A DNA stretch of 64,000 nucleotides, taken from positions 434,001 to 498,000 of the forward strand of contig NZ_CP110139.1 in assembly GCF_025979885.1 (NCBI RefSeq), given 5' to 3'. Below, in pieces: positions 1 to 8,159 of the stretch (the stretch's first letter is position 1; every line of letters begins with the position of its first letter). Made by a program: the position numbers and the translations under genes. The notes beneath the pieces are model-generated. The model was not told where the DNA came from. It ran no database searches and was given only the letters and a program-made list of their open reading frames with translations. The DNA is from Hymenobacter sp. YIM 151500-1 (GTDB taxonomy: Bacteria > Bacteroidota > Bacteroidia > Cytophagales > Hymenobacteraceae).

Positions 1-2
1 GC

Positions 3-1760
3 GGGGCTACTGAAAACGCGGCAGCCTGCTACCTGGTGCTGGGCGGCTCCTACCGGCACCGCGGCCACTACGACCGGGCCATCAGCTGCTACCTGCGGGC
101 CGCCGACCTGTTTCGGCCGTTTCATCCGCGCCTCTACACCAGCGAGTTGATGGTGGCCGGCACCACCTACGCCGAGTGGGGCAACGCCCGCAAGGCCCTG
201 CACTACCTGGAGCAGGCCCTGAAGCTGAACGACCAGTTTCGGATTCACGGCTTGCAGCGCTTCTTCACGTTTCAGGCGGTGGCCAAGGTGTACTTGCAGC
301 AGCACAACGTTCCGGCGGCCCTGCGCTACGCCGAGCAGGCCCTGCAAACCGCCCGCCACGACTCCCTCGACCGGGCTCAGTTTACGGCCTACGCCCTGGT
401 GCTGAAAAGCCTGATTCTGCTGCAAGCCGGCCAGGCTGAGCAAGTGCGCCCCCTGCTCACGCGGGCCCAGCAGCTGGCCGATTCCCTGCACCTGTCCATT
501 ACGGCCCGCCCCGGCGAGTTTGCCCTGGATATGGCCTGGGCCCGCTACCACGCCAGCCGCCACCGCTACGCCCAGGCCGAAGCGCACTGGTGCCGGGCCT
601 ACAACGCGGCCACCGCAGCCCGCCTGCAGATGGTGCGGCCCAAGTACCTGAAGGAGCTGATTCGCTTCTACGACGCCCAGGGCCAGGCTGAGCAGGCCCG
701 CCGCTACGCCCGCATCTACCTCGACCTGGCCGACACGCTGGCCGCCAGCCAGGGCAGCAACCTGCTGGCCCAGTACGAAAGTGAGCGGGTAGAGCAGGCC
801 CAGAACAACCAGATTGCCCGCCTGCACCAGGCCCAGGAGGTGCAGGCCCTGCGCCTGCGCCAGCGCAACCAGCTGCTGGGCCTGGCTTTGGCGGCTATTG
901 TGCTAGTATCGGGGTTGGGCGGGCTTATCTTCTACCAGCTCCAAATCAACCGCCGCACCCTCGCCCAGCTCCGCCAAACCCAGAACCAGCTGGTGCAGTC
1001 GGAGAAATGGGCGTTTGTGGGTGAAGTGTCGGCGGGTATTGCGCACGAGCTGCAAAACCCGCTCAACTTCATGAAGAAGTTTGCCGAGGTCAGCACCACG
1101 ATGGTGGACGGGATGCACCCTAGCTCAGGAGAAGCGCAAGCGCCCGGACTGGGACAGGAAATCTTGCAGGGACTGCGCCAGAACCTTCAGGAAATTAGCC
1201 AGCACGGTATTCGGGCCTCGGCCATCATTCGCAACATGCTGGAGCACTCTCGCGCCGGCGCCGGCCAGCGCCTGCCCACCGACCTGAATGCCCTGGCCGC
1301 CGAGCACGTGCACCTGGCCCGGCAGAGCTGGGAGCTGCAGCCCGGCGCCTGCCTGGGCGTGGAGGTACGCACCGACCTGGCCCCAAACCTGCCCTGGGTG
1401 CCCGCCGTAGCCCCCGACCTGGGCCGGGTGCTGCTCAACCTGCTGGGCAACGCCTTCTACGCCGTGTGCCAGCGCCAGCAAACCGCCGCCGAGCCCGGCT
1501 ACGTGCCCCGCGTGGAGCTGAGCACCCGCGCCCTGCCCGGTGCCGTAGAAGTGCGCGTGCGTGACAATGGCGTCGGTATGCCGCCCGAAGTACGCGAACG
1601 GGTGTTTCAGCCCTTTTTCACCACCAAGCCCCTGGGCGAAGGCACCGGCCTGGGCCTCTCCCTCAGCTACGACATCATCACTAAAGGCCACGGCGGCACC
1701 CTCACCGTCGAAACCGAGGAAGGAGCTGGCACCGAGTTTATCGTAACGTTGCCGGGATAA
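3..1760 (+). CDS. TPR-containing sensor histidine kinase (5' partial)
   Basis: The frame is open to the left edge of the window, so the N-terminus is missing and the GTG at 36 is not the true start. Counting from 36, residues 1-240 form tetratricopeptide-like helical repeats (for example HYDRAISCYLRAADLF). A single membrane segment lies at about 279-300, followed by a short coiled coil. The H-box GEVSAGIAHELQNPLNF has its phospho-acceptor His at about 337. The ATPase domain has an N-box (NLLGNAFYAV), DNGVGM, and the glycine lid GTGLGLSLS. This is the Bacteroidota layout in which extracytoplasmic TPRs sense and the cytoplasmic kinase signals. No response regulator follows, so the partner is upstream or elsewhere. 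The family call is firm; the signal is unknown. Confidence 0.9.
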   Translation, partial: GATENAAACYLVLGGSYRHRGHYDRAISCYLRAADLFRPFHPRLYTSELMVAGTTYAEWGNARKALHYLEQALKLNDQFRIHGLQRFFTFQAVAKVYLQQHNVPAALRYAEQALQTARHDSLDRAQFTAYALVLKSLILLQAGQAEQVRPLLTRAQQLADSLHLSITARPGEFALDMAWARYHASRHRYAQAEAHWCRAYNAATAARLQMVRPKYLKELIRFYDAQGQAEQARRYARIYLDLADTLAASQGSNLLAQYESERVEQAQNNQIARLHQAQEVQALRLRQRNQLLGLALAAIVLVSGLGGLIFYQLQINRRTLAQLRQTQNQLVQSEKWAFVGEVSAGIAHELQNPLNFMKKFAEVSTTMVDGMHPSSGEAQAPGLGQEILQGLRQNLQEISQHGIRASAIIRNMLEHSRAGAGQRLPTDLNALAAEHVHLARQSWELQPGACLGVEVRTDLAPNLPWVPAVAPDLGRVLLNLLGNAFYAVCQRQQTAAEPGYVPRVELSTRALPGAVEVRVRDNGVGMPPEVRERVFQPFFTTKPLGEGTGLGLSLSYDIITKGHGGTLTVETEEGAGTEFIVTLPG

Positions 1761-2022
1761 GATGAGTGAATGAGTGAATGAGTGAATGAGTGAATGAGTG
1801 AATGAGTGAACGTAGCGGAACGTAGCGGAACGTCATGCTGAGCGCAGCCGAAGCATCTCTACAGAGGGCTAATTCCAATCGTGCACACGGCTTCCGCTGC
1901 ATAACCCAGGGGTTAACCCCTGGGCTACGGAGGGCCCACCGAAGCGGCAGAGATGCTTCGGCAAGCTCAGCATGACGTTCTGTTACATTCACTCATTTAC
2001 TCACCCACTCATTCACTCATTC
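1761..2022. repeat. Composite palindromic repeat with octamer arms (copy 1)
   Basis: The left arm at 1764-1808 is a tandem array of the 8-bp unit GAGTGAAT. The right arm at 1986-2022 is the inverted counterpart (units like ATTCACTC). Between them lies a core whose halves (1832-1860 and 1949-1980) are inverted copies of GTCATGCTGAGC followed by GAAGCATCTCT. A perfect inner palindrome, CCCAGGGGTTAACCCCTGGG, sits at 1905-1924. It could fold into a long cruciform or hairpin between the kinase and helicase genes. It has no coding potential of its own. Confidence 0.85.
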
Positions 2023-2047
2023 CAAAAGGCCGGAGCTTAAACGGGCG

Positions 2048-2055
2048 TAGCTTTG
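2048..2055 (+). promoter_or_regulatory. Bacteroidota -7 promoter element
   Basis: TAGCTTTG matches the TAnnTTTG -7 consensus of Bacteroidota housekeeping promoters. It lies 18 bp before the ATG at 2074, implying a very short leader. No TTG -33 element is obvious at the usual spacing. Confidence 0.5.
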
Positions 2056-2073
2056 TTGTCCGATTACCTCTGT

Positions 2074-3498
2074 ATGCTGACAATCAAAACTCCGTCCGTT
2101 CGGGACTATTTTCCGTTTGAACCCACCCAGGACCAGGGCCTGCTGTTCCAAAAGCTCGATGGGTTTCTGCGCGACGACCTGCCGGGGCGCAAGGCCTTTG
2201 TGCTGCGCGGCTACGCTGGTACCGGCAAAACCACCGTGGTCAGCGCCCTGGTGCAGTGGCTGCACCGCATGGGCCGCAAGTATACGCTGATGGCGCCCAC
2301 CGGCCGGGCGGCCAAGGTGATGAGCACCTACTCGGGCGTGGCCGCCAGCACCATTCACAAGAAAATCTACCGCCAAACCAGCGGCACGCCGGCCCAGGGC
2401 CTGGCCTTCCAGCGCCAGCCCAACCGCGCCCAGGACACGCTGTTCATCGTGGACGAGGCCTCCATGATTTCCGACGAAAAGGCCTTCGGCGAAAACGGCC
2501 TGCTCGACGACCTCATGGGCTACGTGTTCGAGAAAACCTCCAACCGCCTGCTGCTCATCGGCGACACGGCGCAGCTGCCGCCCGTGGGCCAGCTGCTCAG
2601 CCCGGCCCTCGACCCGGAGCTGCTGCGCCAGCGCTTCCGCGCCCAGGTCGACTCGGTGGAACTGCGCCAGGTGATGCGCCAGGCCGAGGAGTCGGGCATT
2701 CTGATGAACGCCACGGTGCTGCGCGAGGAGCTGCGCGAAGAGCACCCGCGGATTACCTTTTTCACCCGCGGCTACCCCGACATCTTCGCCATGCAGGGCG
2801 ACAAGCTGGAAGACGGTCTGCGCTGGGCCTACAAGCACTACGGCCACGAAAACACCACCATCATCTGCCGCTCCAACAAGAACGCCAACCAGTACAACCA
2901 GTACATCCGGCGCATCCTGTTCGAGGCCGAAGACGAAATTGAGTCGGGCGACTACCTGATGGTGGTGCGCAACAACTACTTCTGGCTGCCCCGCGACTCC
3001 GAAATCGGGTTTCTGGCCAATGGCGACTTTGTGCAGGTGGTCAAAATCATTCGGCGCACCGAGGAATTTGGCTTCCGCTTCGCCGATGCCCGCGTGCGTC
3101 TGGTGGACTACCCCGACGAGCCCGACCTGGAAGTAAAGCTGCTCCTGGACACCCTGCACACCGAAAGCCCCGCCCTGCCCCAGGACCGCAACAAGGCCCT
3201 CTACGACGCCGTGAACGAGGACTACGCCCACCTCGAAACCAAAAAGGAACGCTCGGCCGCCTTGCGCAAAGACCCGTTTCTGAATGCCCTACAGGTGAAG
3301 TTTGCCTATGCCCTCACCTGCCACAAAGCCCAGGGCGGGCAATGGCAGGCTGTATTCGTCGACCACGGCTTTCTAAAAGAAGACATGGTAAACTCCGAGT
3401 TTGCCCGCTGGCTCTACACCGCCGTTACGCGCTCCTCCGAGAAGCTGTTCTTACTGAACTTCAATAAAACCCTCATCGGCGACGAGCCGACAGACTAG
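2074..3498 (+). CDS. RecD-like ATP-dependent DNA helicase (AAA_30/UvrD_C_2)
   Basis: 474 residues counted from ATG 2074. A TTG at 2053 is in frame but lies inside the -7 promoter, so I reject it. Walker A is GYAGTGKT at about 46-53 and the Walker B/DEAS motif is FIVDEASMI at about 124-132. The C-terminal UvrD_C_2 motifs are ALTCHKAQGGQW and YTAVTRSSEK. This is the compact RecD/Dda-like superfamily 1B helicase widespread in Bacteroidota, with no RecBC partner beside it, so a role in repair or fork processing is inferred only by family. It is transcribed alone and flanked by composite repeats on both sides. Confidence 0.9.
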   Translation: MLTIKTPSVRDYFPFEPTQDQGLLFQKLDGFLRDDLPGRKAFVLRGYAGTGKTTVVSALVQWLHRMGRKYTLMAPTGRAAKVMSTYSGVAASTIHKKIYRQTSGTPAQGLAFQRQPNRAQDTLFIVDEASMISDEKAFGENGLLDDLMGYVFEKTSNRLLLIGDTAQLPPVGQLLSPALDPELLRQRFRAQVDSVELRQVMRQAEESGILMNATVLREELREEHPRITFFTRGYPDIFAMQGDKLEDGLRWAYKHYGHENTTIICRSNKNANQYNQYIRRILFEAEDEIESGDYLMVVRNNYFWLPRDSEIGFLANGDFVQVVKIIRRTEEFGFRFADARVRLVDYPDEPDLEVKLLLDTLHTESPALPQDRNKALYDAVNEDYAHLETKKERSAALRKDPFLNALQVKFAYALTCHKAQGGQWQAVFVDHGFLKEDMVNSEFARWLYTAVTRSSEKLFLLNFNKTLIGDEPTD

Positions 3499-3875
3499 GG
3501 CAGAAAACCGCCTGGCAGGGCTGGATGTCAAGCATCTTACCTACTGATGCAAGCAAGGTAACCGTTCTGCTGAGCCTGTCGAAGCATCTCTCCCGCTTCG
3601 TTGAACAAGCGTCAGCAGTTAGCCAGAGGTAGAGATGCTTCGGCAAGCGGACGCCAGATGCAGCATGACAGGACCACTGCAACGTCAGTAAGATAGATGC
3701 TCTCTGCCTTAGCATGACATTCTGCTGTCCCTGTTTTTCCAAGCCTCCTGTGCTTCGCCCAGAATGACGTTCTTTGCGCTGCTCTTCTACACCTGCGCAA
3801 ACTAATCTGGCCGGGAAATTGTCCGGAGTGCGAAACCTGTATTTTTGTTCACGCCAACGCTTATTTGCTTTAGCC
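3499..3875. repeat. Gene-free gap with composite repeat core (copy 2) and a decayed copy
   Basis: No gene is seen. The core halves lie at 3564-3602 and about 3631-3672. They read CTGCTGAGCCTGTCGAAGC on the left and GAGATGCTTCGGCAAGC on the right, here with the longer right arm (GCGGACGCCAGATG) also seen at other sites. A second, weaker relative ending in AGAATGACGTTC follows up to about 3773. The DUF1573 promoter occupies the right end. Confidence 0.7.
3819..3847 (+). promoter_or_regulatory. Promoter for the DUF1573 gene
   Basis: TTG at 3819-3821 and TATTTTTG at 3840-3847 are separated by 18 bp. This fits the Bacteroidota -33/-7 pair (TTG, TAnnTTTG). The start codon is 29 bp further on. Confidence 0.65.
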
Positions 3876-4433
3876 ATGAAAAAAATCTTCTTGCTGGCCT
3901 TGTCCCTGACGGCCGCTGGCCTTAGCGCCCAGGCCCAGACGACGGCCGCCGCCGGTAAGTCCGCCACCGCCCAGGCCAAAGCTGCTGGCCCGCAGATTCA
4001 GTTCGAGGAAATGAAGTACGACTTCGGCTCCATCAAGTCTGGCGACGTGGTAGAGCACACGTTCAAGTTCAAGAACGTGGGCACCCAGCCCCTAGTCATT
4101 TCCAACATCGGGGTGAGCTGCGGCTGCACTACTCCCGACTGGACCCGGGAGCCCGTATTGCCGGGCAAAAGCGGCACCATCACGGCCAAGTTTAACAGCG
4201 CCGGCAAGGTGGGCATGCAAAACAAGGTGCTGACTGTTGAGTCGAACTCCGTGGGCGGCAACGCCATGATTTCGCTGGTCGGTGAATCCAAAGACCCCAA
4301 CGTGGCTACCGCCGAAGTTCCGGCTCCGGCCGCTGCTCCCGCCGCCCCCGCCACCTCGGCTGCCGACACCAAGGAAGTGAAGCAAAAAACCAAAATCAGC
4401 GACAATAAAATCAAGGCGAAGCGGAAAAGCTAA
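3876..4433 (+). CDS. Secreted DUF1573 protein
   Basis: 185 residues. The start at ATG 3876 puts a clean signal peptide first (MKKIFLLALSLTAAGLSAQA); the in-frame extension back to 3774 runs through promoter sequence. Residues about 48-135 are a DUF1573 (ASH-like beta-sandwich) domain with the typical YDFGSIKSGDVVEHTFKF opening and the NIGVSCGCTT stretch. An Ala/Pro-rich linker and a Lys-rich tail follow. DUF1573 proteins are common periplasmic or surface proteins of Bacteroidota without a defined activity. It is monocistronic: it has its own promoter and a strong terminator. Confidence 0.85.
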   Translation: MKKIFLLALSLTAAGLSAQAQTTAAAGKSATAQAKAAGPQIQFEEMKYDFGSIKSGDVVEHTFKFKNVGTQPLVISNIGVSCGCTTPDWTREPVLPGKSGTITAKFNSAGKVGMQNKVLTVESNSVGGNAMISLVGESKDPNVATAEVPAPAAAPAAPATSAADTKEVKQKTKISDNKIKAKRKS

Positions 4434-4480
4434 TCGCAGATTGTGCAGATTAAGCTGATTTCGCAGAATGCAGCTTCGCA
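4431..4480. repeat. Short degenerate heptamer array
   Basis: Units such as CGCAGATTGTGCAGATTAAG recur with 7-bp spacing just after the DUF1573 stop. It is the same family as the arrays at 23137-23177 and 33225-33322. Confidence 0.4.
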
Positions 4481-4500
4481 ATGATGCACACTTGCTGACG

Positions 4501-4535
4501 CAAAAGGCCGGTCAATTTCTGACCGGCCTTTTGTG
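4501..4535. terminator. Rho-independent terminator
   Basis: A 13-bp stem (AAAAGGCCGGTCA with TGACCGGCCTTTT) has a 5-base loop and is followed by a T-rich tail. The A-stretch on the other side makes it potentially bidirectional, serving both the DUF1573 gene and the convergent DUF423 gene. Confidence 0.85.
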
Positions 4536-4610
4536 CTTTTTAAGCTAAAAGCAGGGTACATCTTGCTCTCGTTTCTCACCTCTGACTTCTCACTTCTTAT
4601 TTTCTAACTT

Positions 4611-4988
4611 CTACAGCTGCCGCGCCGCCAGCAGCAGCGTAATCCAGCCGGCAATGAGCAGGACGCCGCCGATGGGCGTGATGGCGCCCAGCTTGGTGAT
4701 GCCCGTGAGGCAGAGCACGTAGAGCGAGCCGCTGAAGATGAGCACGCCGCCCAGCCACAGCCAGGCCGTGGTGCCCAGGCCGCGCAGCTCGGGCCGCACG
4801 TGGTAGAGCACGCCGATGATAAGCAGAGCCAGCGCGTGGTAAAACTGGTAGCGCACGGCCGTCTCGAAGGTTTCGACGCGGCCGGAAGCTTCCAGCATCT
4901 TGCGCAGGCCGTGAGCCGCAAAGGCCCCGATGCCGACGCTGAGGCCGCCCAGCAGAGCCGCCAGTTGAAGAATAAGTCGAGCCGTCAT
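4611..4988 (-). CDS. DUF423 family small membrane protein
   Basis: 125 residues with start ATG at 4988. Four hydrophobic segments are visible (about 5-25, 48-65, 75-95 and 100-122). The N-terminal signature GGLSVGIGAFAAHGLRK is typical of the DUF423 (YgdD/YwdK-like) inner-membrane family, whose function is unknown. The frame runs further upstream to 5111, but that stretch is heptamer repeat DNA, so the extension is rejected. It lies downstream of yggS on the same strand, with a 126-bp gap filled by repeat arms. Confidence 0.85.
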   Translation of the reverse strand: MTARLILQLAALLGGLSVGIGAFAAHGLRKMLEASGRVETFETAVRYQFYHALALLIIGVLYHVRPELRGLGTTAWLWLGGVLIFSGSLYVLCLTGITKLGAITPIGGVLLIAGWITLLLAARQL

Positions 4989-5114
4989 ATGGTTTCTGGT
5001 TGCTTGTTGTTGATTTTTGGAGCTGGCCAGGAGTTCCTGGCGCATGGAACATGGGCGGTGTTCGGTTTCAGCACACGAAGCCAACACCCAAAAACCACCC
5101 ACCAAAACCACCCA
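4989..5114. repeat. Inverted heptamer-repeat arms between yggS and the DUF423 gene
   Basis: At 4990-5020 there are G/T-rich 7-bp units (GGTTTCTGGTTGCTTGTTG). At 5083-5114 there are the inverted C/A-rich counterparts (CCCAAAAACCACCCACCAAA). The arms could pair, but the composite core is absent here. Confidence 0.55.
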
Positions 5115-5777
5115 TCATCGGGCGCCAAAAATAGCGCTGCCCACCCGAATCAGGGTGCTGCCTTCTTCCAGGGCTAGGCGGTAGTCGGAACTCATGCCCA
5201 TCGACAGCTCCCGGAATCCTTCATCCTGAGCGAAGTAGCGGGCCCGCAGGTGCTCGAAGATGCCGCGCAGCTCCTGGAACTCCCGGCGCAGCTGCTGCTC
5301 ATCCGGCGTGTTGGTGGCAATGCCCATGACGCCGGTCAGGCGCACGTGGCGTAGGGCGCGGGTAGCGCCGGATTGCAGAATTTCCTCGGCTTCGGGGAGA
5401 CTGAGGCCGGTTTTGGTTTCTTCCTGGGCAATGTGAAACTGCAAGAGCCCCTCAATTACGCGCTGGTGCTTGGCGGCTTGCTTCTCGATTTCCAGCAACA
5501 GCTTCAGGCTGTCGATGCTCTGGATGGTATGCACGAATGAGGCAATGTACTTGACCTTGTTGGTTTGCAGGTGCCCGATGAGGTGCCACTCCACATCTGG
5601 GGGCAGCTCGGGCAGCTTGGCGGCCATTTCCTGCACCCGGTTTTCGCCGAAGAGCCGCGCGCCAGCTTCGTAGGCCTCGCGCAGGCGCTCCACAGGGTGC
5701 GTTTTCGTAACGGCCACCAGGCGGGCCTGGCTGCCGGCAAGGTCTTGCTGAATGCGGTGAAAATTTTCGGCAATCAT
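5115..5777 (-). CDS. yggS: YggS family PLP homeostasis protein
   Basis: 220 residues with start ATG 5777 (MIAENFHRIQQDL); an in-frame ATG at 5795 lies inside a palindromic repeat and is less likely. It is a single-domain alanine-racemase-like TIM barrel. The PLP lysine lies in LVAVTKTHP, followed by GENRVQEM and WHLIGHLQTNKVK. The phosphate-binding end reads ELSMGMSSDY and IRVGSAIFG. Proteins of this family bind pyridoxal phosphate and buffer it rather than catalyse. It is the gene after batA on the same strand, separated by an inverted repeat. Confidence 0.93.
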   Translation of the reverse strand: MIAENFHRIQQDLAGSQARLVAVTKTHPVERLREAYEAGARLFGENRVQEMAAKLPELPPDVEWHLIGHLQTNKVKYIASFVHTIQSIDSLKLLLEIEKQAAKHQRVIEGLLQFHIAQEETKTGLSLPEAEEILQSGATRALRHVRLTGVMGIATNTPDEQQLRREFQELRGIFEHLRARYFAQDEGFRELSMGMSSDYRLALEEGSTLIRVGSAIFGAR

Positions 5778-5778
5778 A

Positions 5779-5880
5779 GTAGGGGCGCGTCGCACGCGCC
5801 CGCCCCGTAGAACACAGAGTAGCGCGGCTCATAAAACACGCCTCAAAGATAGGCGGGCGCGGGCGAGGCGCCCCTACTAA
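5779..5880. repeat. GC-rich dispersed inverted repeat
   Basis: The ends are inverted copies: AGTAGGGGCGCGTCGCACGC on the left and a GCGGGCGAGGCGCCCCTACT-type sequence on the right. The middle is about 40 bp and non-coding. It is unrelated to the GTCATGCTGAGC family and looks like a REP or MITE-type element. It overlaps the last codons of batA by a few bases. Confidence 0.65.
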
Positions 5881-6920
5881 TCTTCCAAGGCATTCGTCAG
5901 AAACGTGTTTTTCAGCCCCAACCACAGCAGCCAGAGGCCCACGCACCAGAGCAGGTAGATGCGGTAGTAGTCGCGGGTGTTGCGGTAGCGGGTTTGCTTG
6001 ATTTCGGACTTCTCGTACCGGTCGATGCGGCGGAACACCTGGCGCAGGCCGGCTTCGTCGGTGGCGCGGAAGAACTGGCCTTCGCCGGCCTGGGCAATCT
6101 GGCGCATGGTGGTTTCGTCGAGGCGGGTTTCCACGTAGCGGGTGCGGCCGGCCGCATCCTGGCCGTAGGGCACCAGCCCATCCTGCCCCAGCCCGATGGT
6201 GTAGATTTTCAGGCCATAGGCGTGGGCCAGCTGGGCCGCCGTAAGCGGGTCGAGGGAGCCGGCCGTGTTTTCGCCGTCCGAGAGCAGAATGCACACTTTG
6301 GTGCGGGAGCGGGAGTCGCGCAGGCGGTTGGTGGCCACGCCCAGGGCCGTACCGATGGCCGTGCCGTCGTTCGGAATCATGCCCAGGCGCAGGCCCTGAA
6401 GGTTGTCACGCAGCAGGTCGTAGTCGGTGGTGAGCGGAGCCAGCGAATAAGCGTCGCCGGCAAAGGCCAACAGCCCGATTCGGTCGCCCCGGCGGCTGTC
6501 CACAAACTCACGGGCCACGCGCTTGGCGACTTCCAGGCGGTTCGGTCTAAGGTCTTGCAGCTCCATGGAGCCCGACACGTCCAGCACCAGCAGCAGGTCG
6601 ATGCCTTCGCCGCTTTGCACCACCCGCTCGTCGGTGCGCTGGGGCCGGGCCAGCGCCACAATGCCGAAAGCCAGGCTGAGGGCCAGCACCACATCGGGCA
6701 CGAAGCGCAGCACCGTGCTCCAGTCGCGCGGGAGCTGGCCCTGCACAAAGGCCACGTCCAGCTTGGGCTGGCGCCGGTGGGCCAGCACCCAACGCCCCAC
6801 AAACAGTAGCGGCACCAGCGGCAGCAGAAACAGCAGCCGTGGCTGCTCCCAGCTGTAGCTAGCCAGCGTGGCGTAGCGCACACTATCCAGCAAGGGAGTT
6901 ACTACGTCGGGCCAGGGCAT
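5877..6920 (-). CDS. batA: BatA-like VWA-domain membrane protein
   Basis: 347 residues with start ATG 6920 (MPWPDVVTPL); the frame upstream encodes only octamer repeat. Membrane segments lie at about 28-46, 72-92 and near the C-terminus (about 318-340). The von Willebrand A domain lies between, with a complete MIDAS: DVSGS at about 114-118, the TAIG threonine, and ILLSDGEN. This matches BatA of the Bacteroides aerotolerance operon, where VWA proteins form a membrane complex. It is third in the minus-strand set DUF58 - BatD-like - BatA. BatB, BatC and BatE are not present here. Confidence 0.9.
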   Translation of the reverse strand: MPWPDVVTPLLDSVRYATLASYSWEQPRLLFLLPLVPLLFVGRWVLAHRRQPKLDVAFVQGQLPRDWSTVLRFVPDVVLALSLAFGIVALARPQRTDERVVQSGEGIDLLLVLDVSGSMELQDLRPNRLEVAKRVAREFVDSRRGDRIGLLAFAGDAYSLAPLTTDYDLLRDNLQGLRLGMIPNDGTAIGTALGVATNRLRDSRSRTKVCILLSDGENTAGSLDPLTAAQLAHAYGLKIYTIGLGQDGLVPYGQDAAGRTRYVETRLDETTMRQIAQAGEGQFFRATDEAGLRQVFRRIDRYEKSEIKQTRYRNTRDYYRIYLLWCVGLWLLWLGLKNTFLTNALED

Positions 6921-7153
6921 GTGGGGAAATGAGTGAATGAGCGAATGAGTAACTGAGTGAATAAAGATACTGCCATCCTGAGCGTTGCCGGAGGCCAGCA
7001 TCTGGCGTGCTGACGCTAGGAAGGTATTGTCCTGCTGAGCTTGCCGAAGCATCTCTCCCGCTTCGTTACACTGCTAATCAGTTACTCAGCGGGAGAGATG
7101 CTTCGGCTCCGGCTGCGCCTGCGCTCAGCATGACTGTTGTACTCACCATCTCA
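6921..7153. repeat. Composite repeat (copy 3)
   Basis: An octamer array (units GAATGAGT) at 6926-6960 faces the start of batA. The core halves lie at about 7029-7061 and 7095-7137 (GAGATGCTTCGGCTCCGGCT, ending GCTCAGCATGACTG). A decayed extra half (CATCCTGAGCGTTGCCGGAGG) lies at about 6974-7000. The element separates batA from the BatD-like gene within an otherwise tight operon. Confidence 0.75.
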
Positions 7154-8155
7154 CTATTTCGCCATCTCCTCCAGCACCCTGCTATACTGCCGGTCGGCGA
7201 AGTCGCGGAGGAGAATGAAGGCCAGGTCGGTTTCGGTTTCTTCCTCGGTGAACTGGTTGCCGTAGATAACCCGGTCGGTGAGGTGCAGGGCCAGGCTCAG
7301 GTCGGCGTCGTTCTGGTAGTGGCGCACGATTTCCTTGGTAGTCAGGCTGTTGATGGCATTGTCTTCGAGGGCCGAGAGGTAGTTTTTCCAGAGCGTAATG
7401 GCCCGCTCCATGTTGGTCAGGGACCGGGACAAGGTGAAGCGCTCCACGTGGCGGGCGTACTGAGCCAGGAAGTACGCGTGGTTTTTGCGGAGGCGGTAGC
7501 GGCGGTAGCGGCGGCGCAGGCGGCGCCGGAAGCCTAGCACCACCCCGCCCCCGGCCAGCAGCAGGGCCGCGCCCCCGGCCAGCCAGAAAGGATAGTTGAA
7601 CCGCGCTTCCACCGGCAGCAGGCGCGTATTGGGGCGCAGGGCGGGCGTGTGGCCGGGCGTGGGCAGCGGGGCCGTGCGCACCAGCCGCACGCGGGCCGGC
7701 GTCACGGGCGCCGTGAGCGTGTCGCGGCCCCGCAGAATGGTGAGGGGCAGGGCCAGGGTCTGCACCGAGTCGAGAGCGAAGGTGCGCAGGCGGTACACGG
7801 TGCGGTCGAGGCTGCGGCCCCGGCGGGTGCGGGTGGGCGTGTAGCGGCGGCCCACGTACTCAAACGGTGCGTAATCGGCTGCCGAATCCGGAAAAATGAC
7901 TTCCAGACTGGGTGCGTGGCGGTAGGTTAGCTCATACTCCACAATCTCGCCTACGCGCACCGTGGGCCGCAGAAACCGGCCTTGTGGAATTGTATCGGTG
8001 AGGTTGGGAGCTTGGGCGGAAGCCAGAAACGGAAGCGCCCACAGGAGCAGTAGCCCCAGGCGGGGCAGCCAGTGAGCGGGCGTTTTCCGATTGGCGAAGT
8101 CAGATTCCTCGCTGCACTCGGAATGACACGCTTTATCCGCTCTATTGCCTTGCAT
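7154..8155 (-). CDS. BatD-like membrane-anchored protein of the Bat operon
   Basis: 333 residues from ATG 8155. A GTG at 8167 would overlap the DUF58 stop codon and is also possible. A hydrophobic signal-like stretch (LGLLLLWALPFLASAQA) appears only after about 28 residues. The 28-residue preface contains CHSECSEESDF, which is encoded by a dispersed intergenic repeat. Next comes a beta-rich extracytoplasmic region (RVGEIVEYELTY) like the start of BatD, then a membrane segment at about 195-212, then a basic cytoplasmic tail beginning RRRLRRRYRRYR. The assignment rests mostly on position between DUF58 and BatA; sequence identity to known BatD is not certain. Confidence 0.7.
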   Translation of the reverse strand: MQGNRADKACHSECSEESDFANRKTPAHWLPRLGLLLLWALPFLASAQAPNLTDTIPQGRFLRPTVRVGEIVEYELTYRHAPSLEVIFPDSAADYAPFEYVGRRYTPTRTRRGRSLDRTVYRLRTFALDSVQTLALPLTILRGRDTLTAPVTPARVRLVRTAPLPTPGHTPALRPNTRLLPVEARFNYPFWLAGGAALLLAGGGVVLGFRRRLRRRYRRYRLRKNHAYFLAQYARHVERFTLSRSLTNMERAITLWKNYLSALEDNAINSLTTKEIVRHYQNDADLSLALHLTDRVIYGNQFTEEETETDLAFILLRDFADRQYSRVLEEMAK

Positions 8156-8159
8156 TTGC

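Noticed and set aside
1764..1808. Octamer array considered as a CRISPR
   Set aside because: Units are contiguous 8-bp repeats without spacers and have an inverted partner array; no cas genes are nearby.
3774..3875. Upstream extension of the DUF1573 protein
   Set aside because: It would place 34 residues before a perfect signal peptide and contains the promoter -33/-7 pair.
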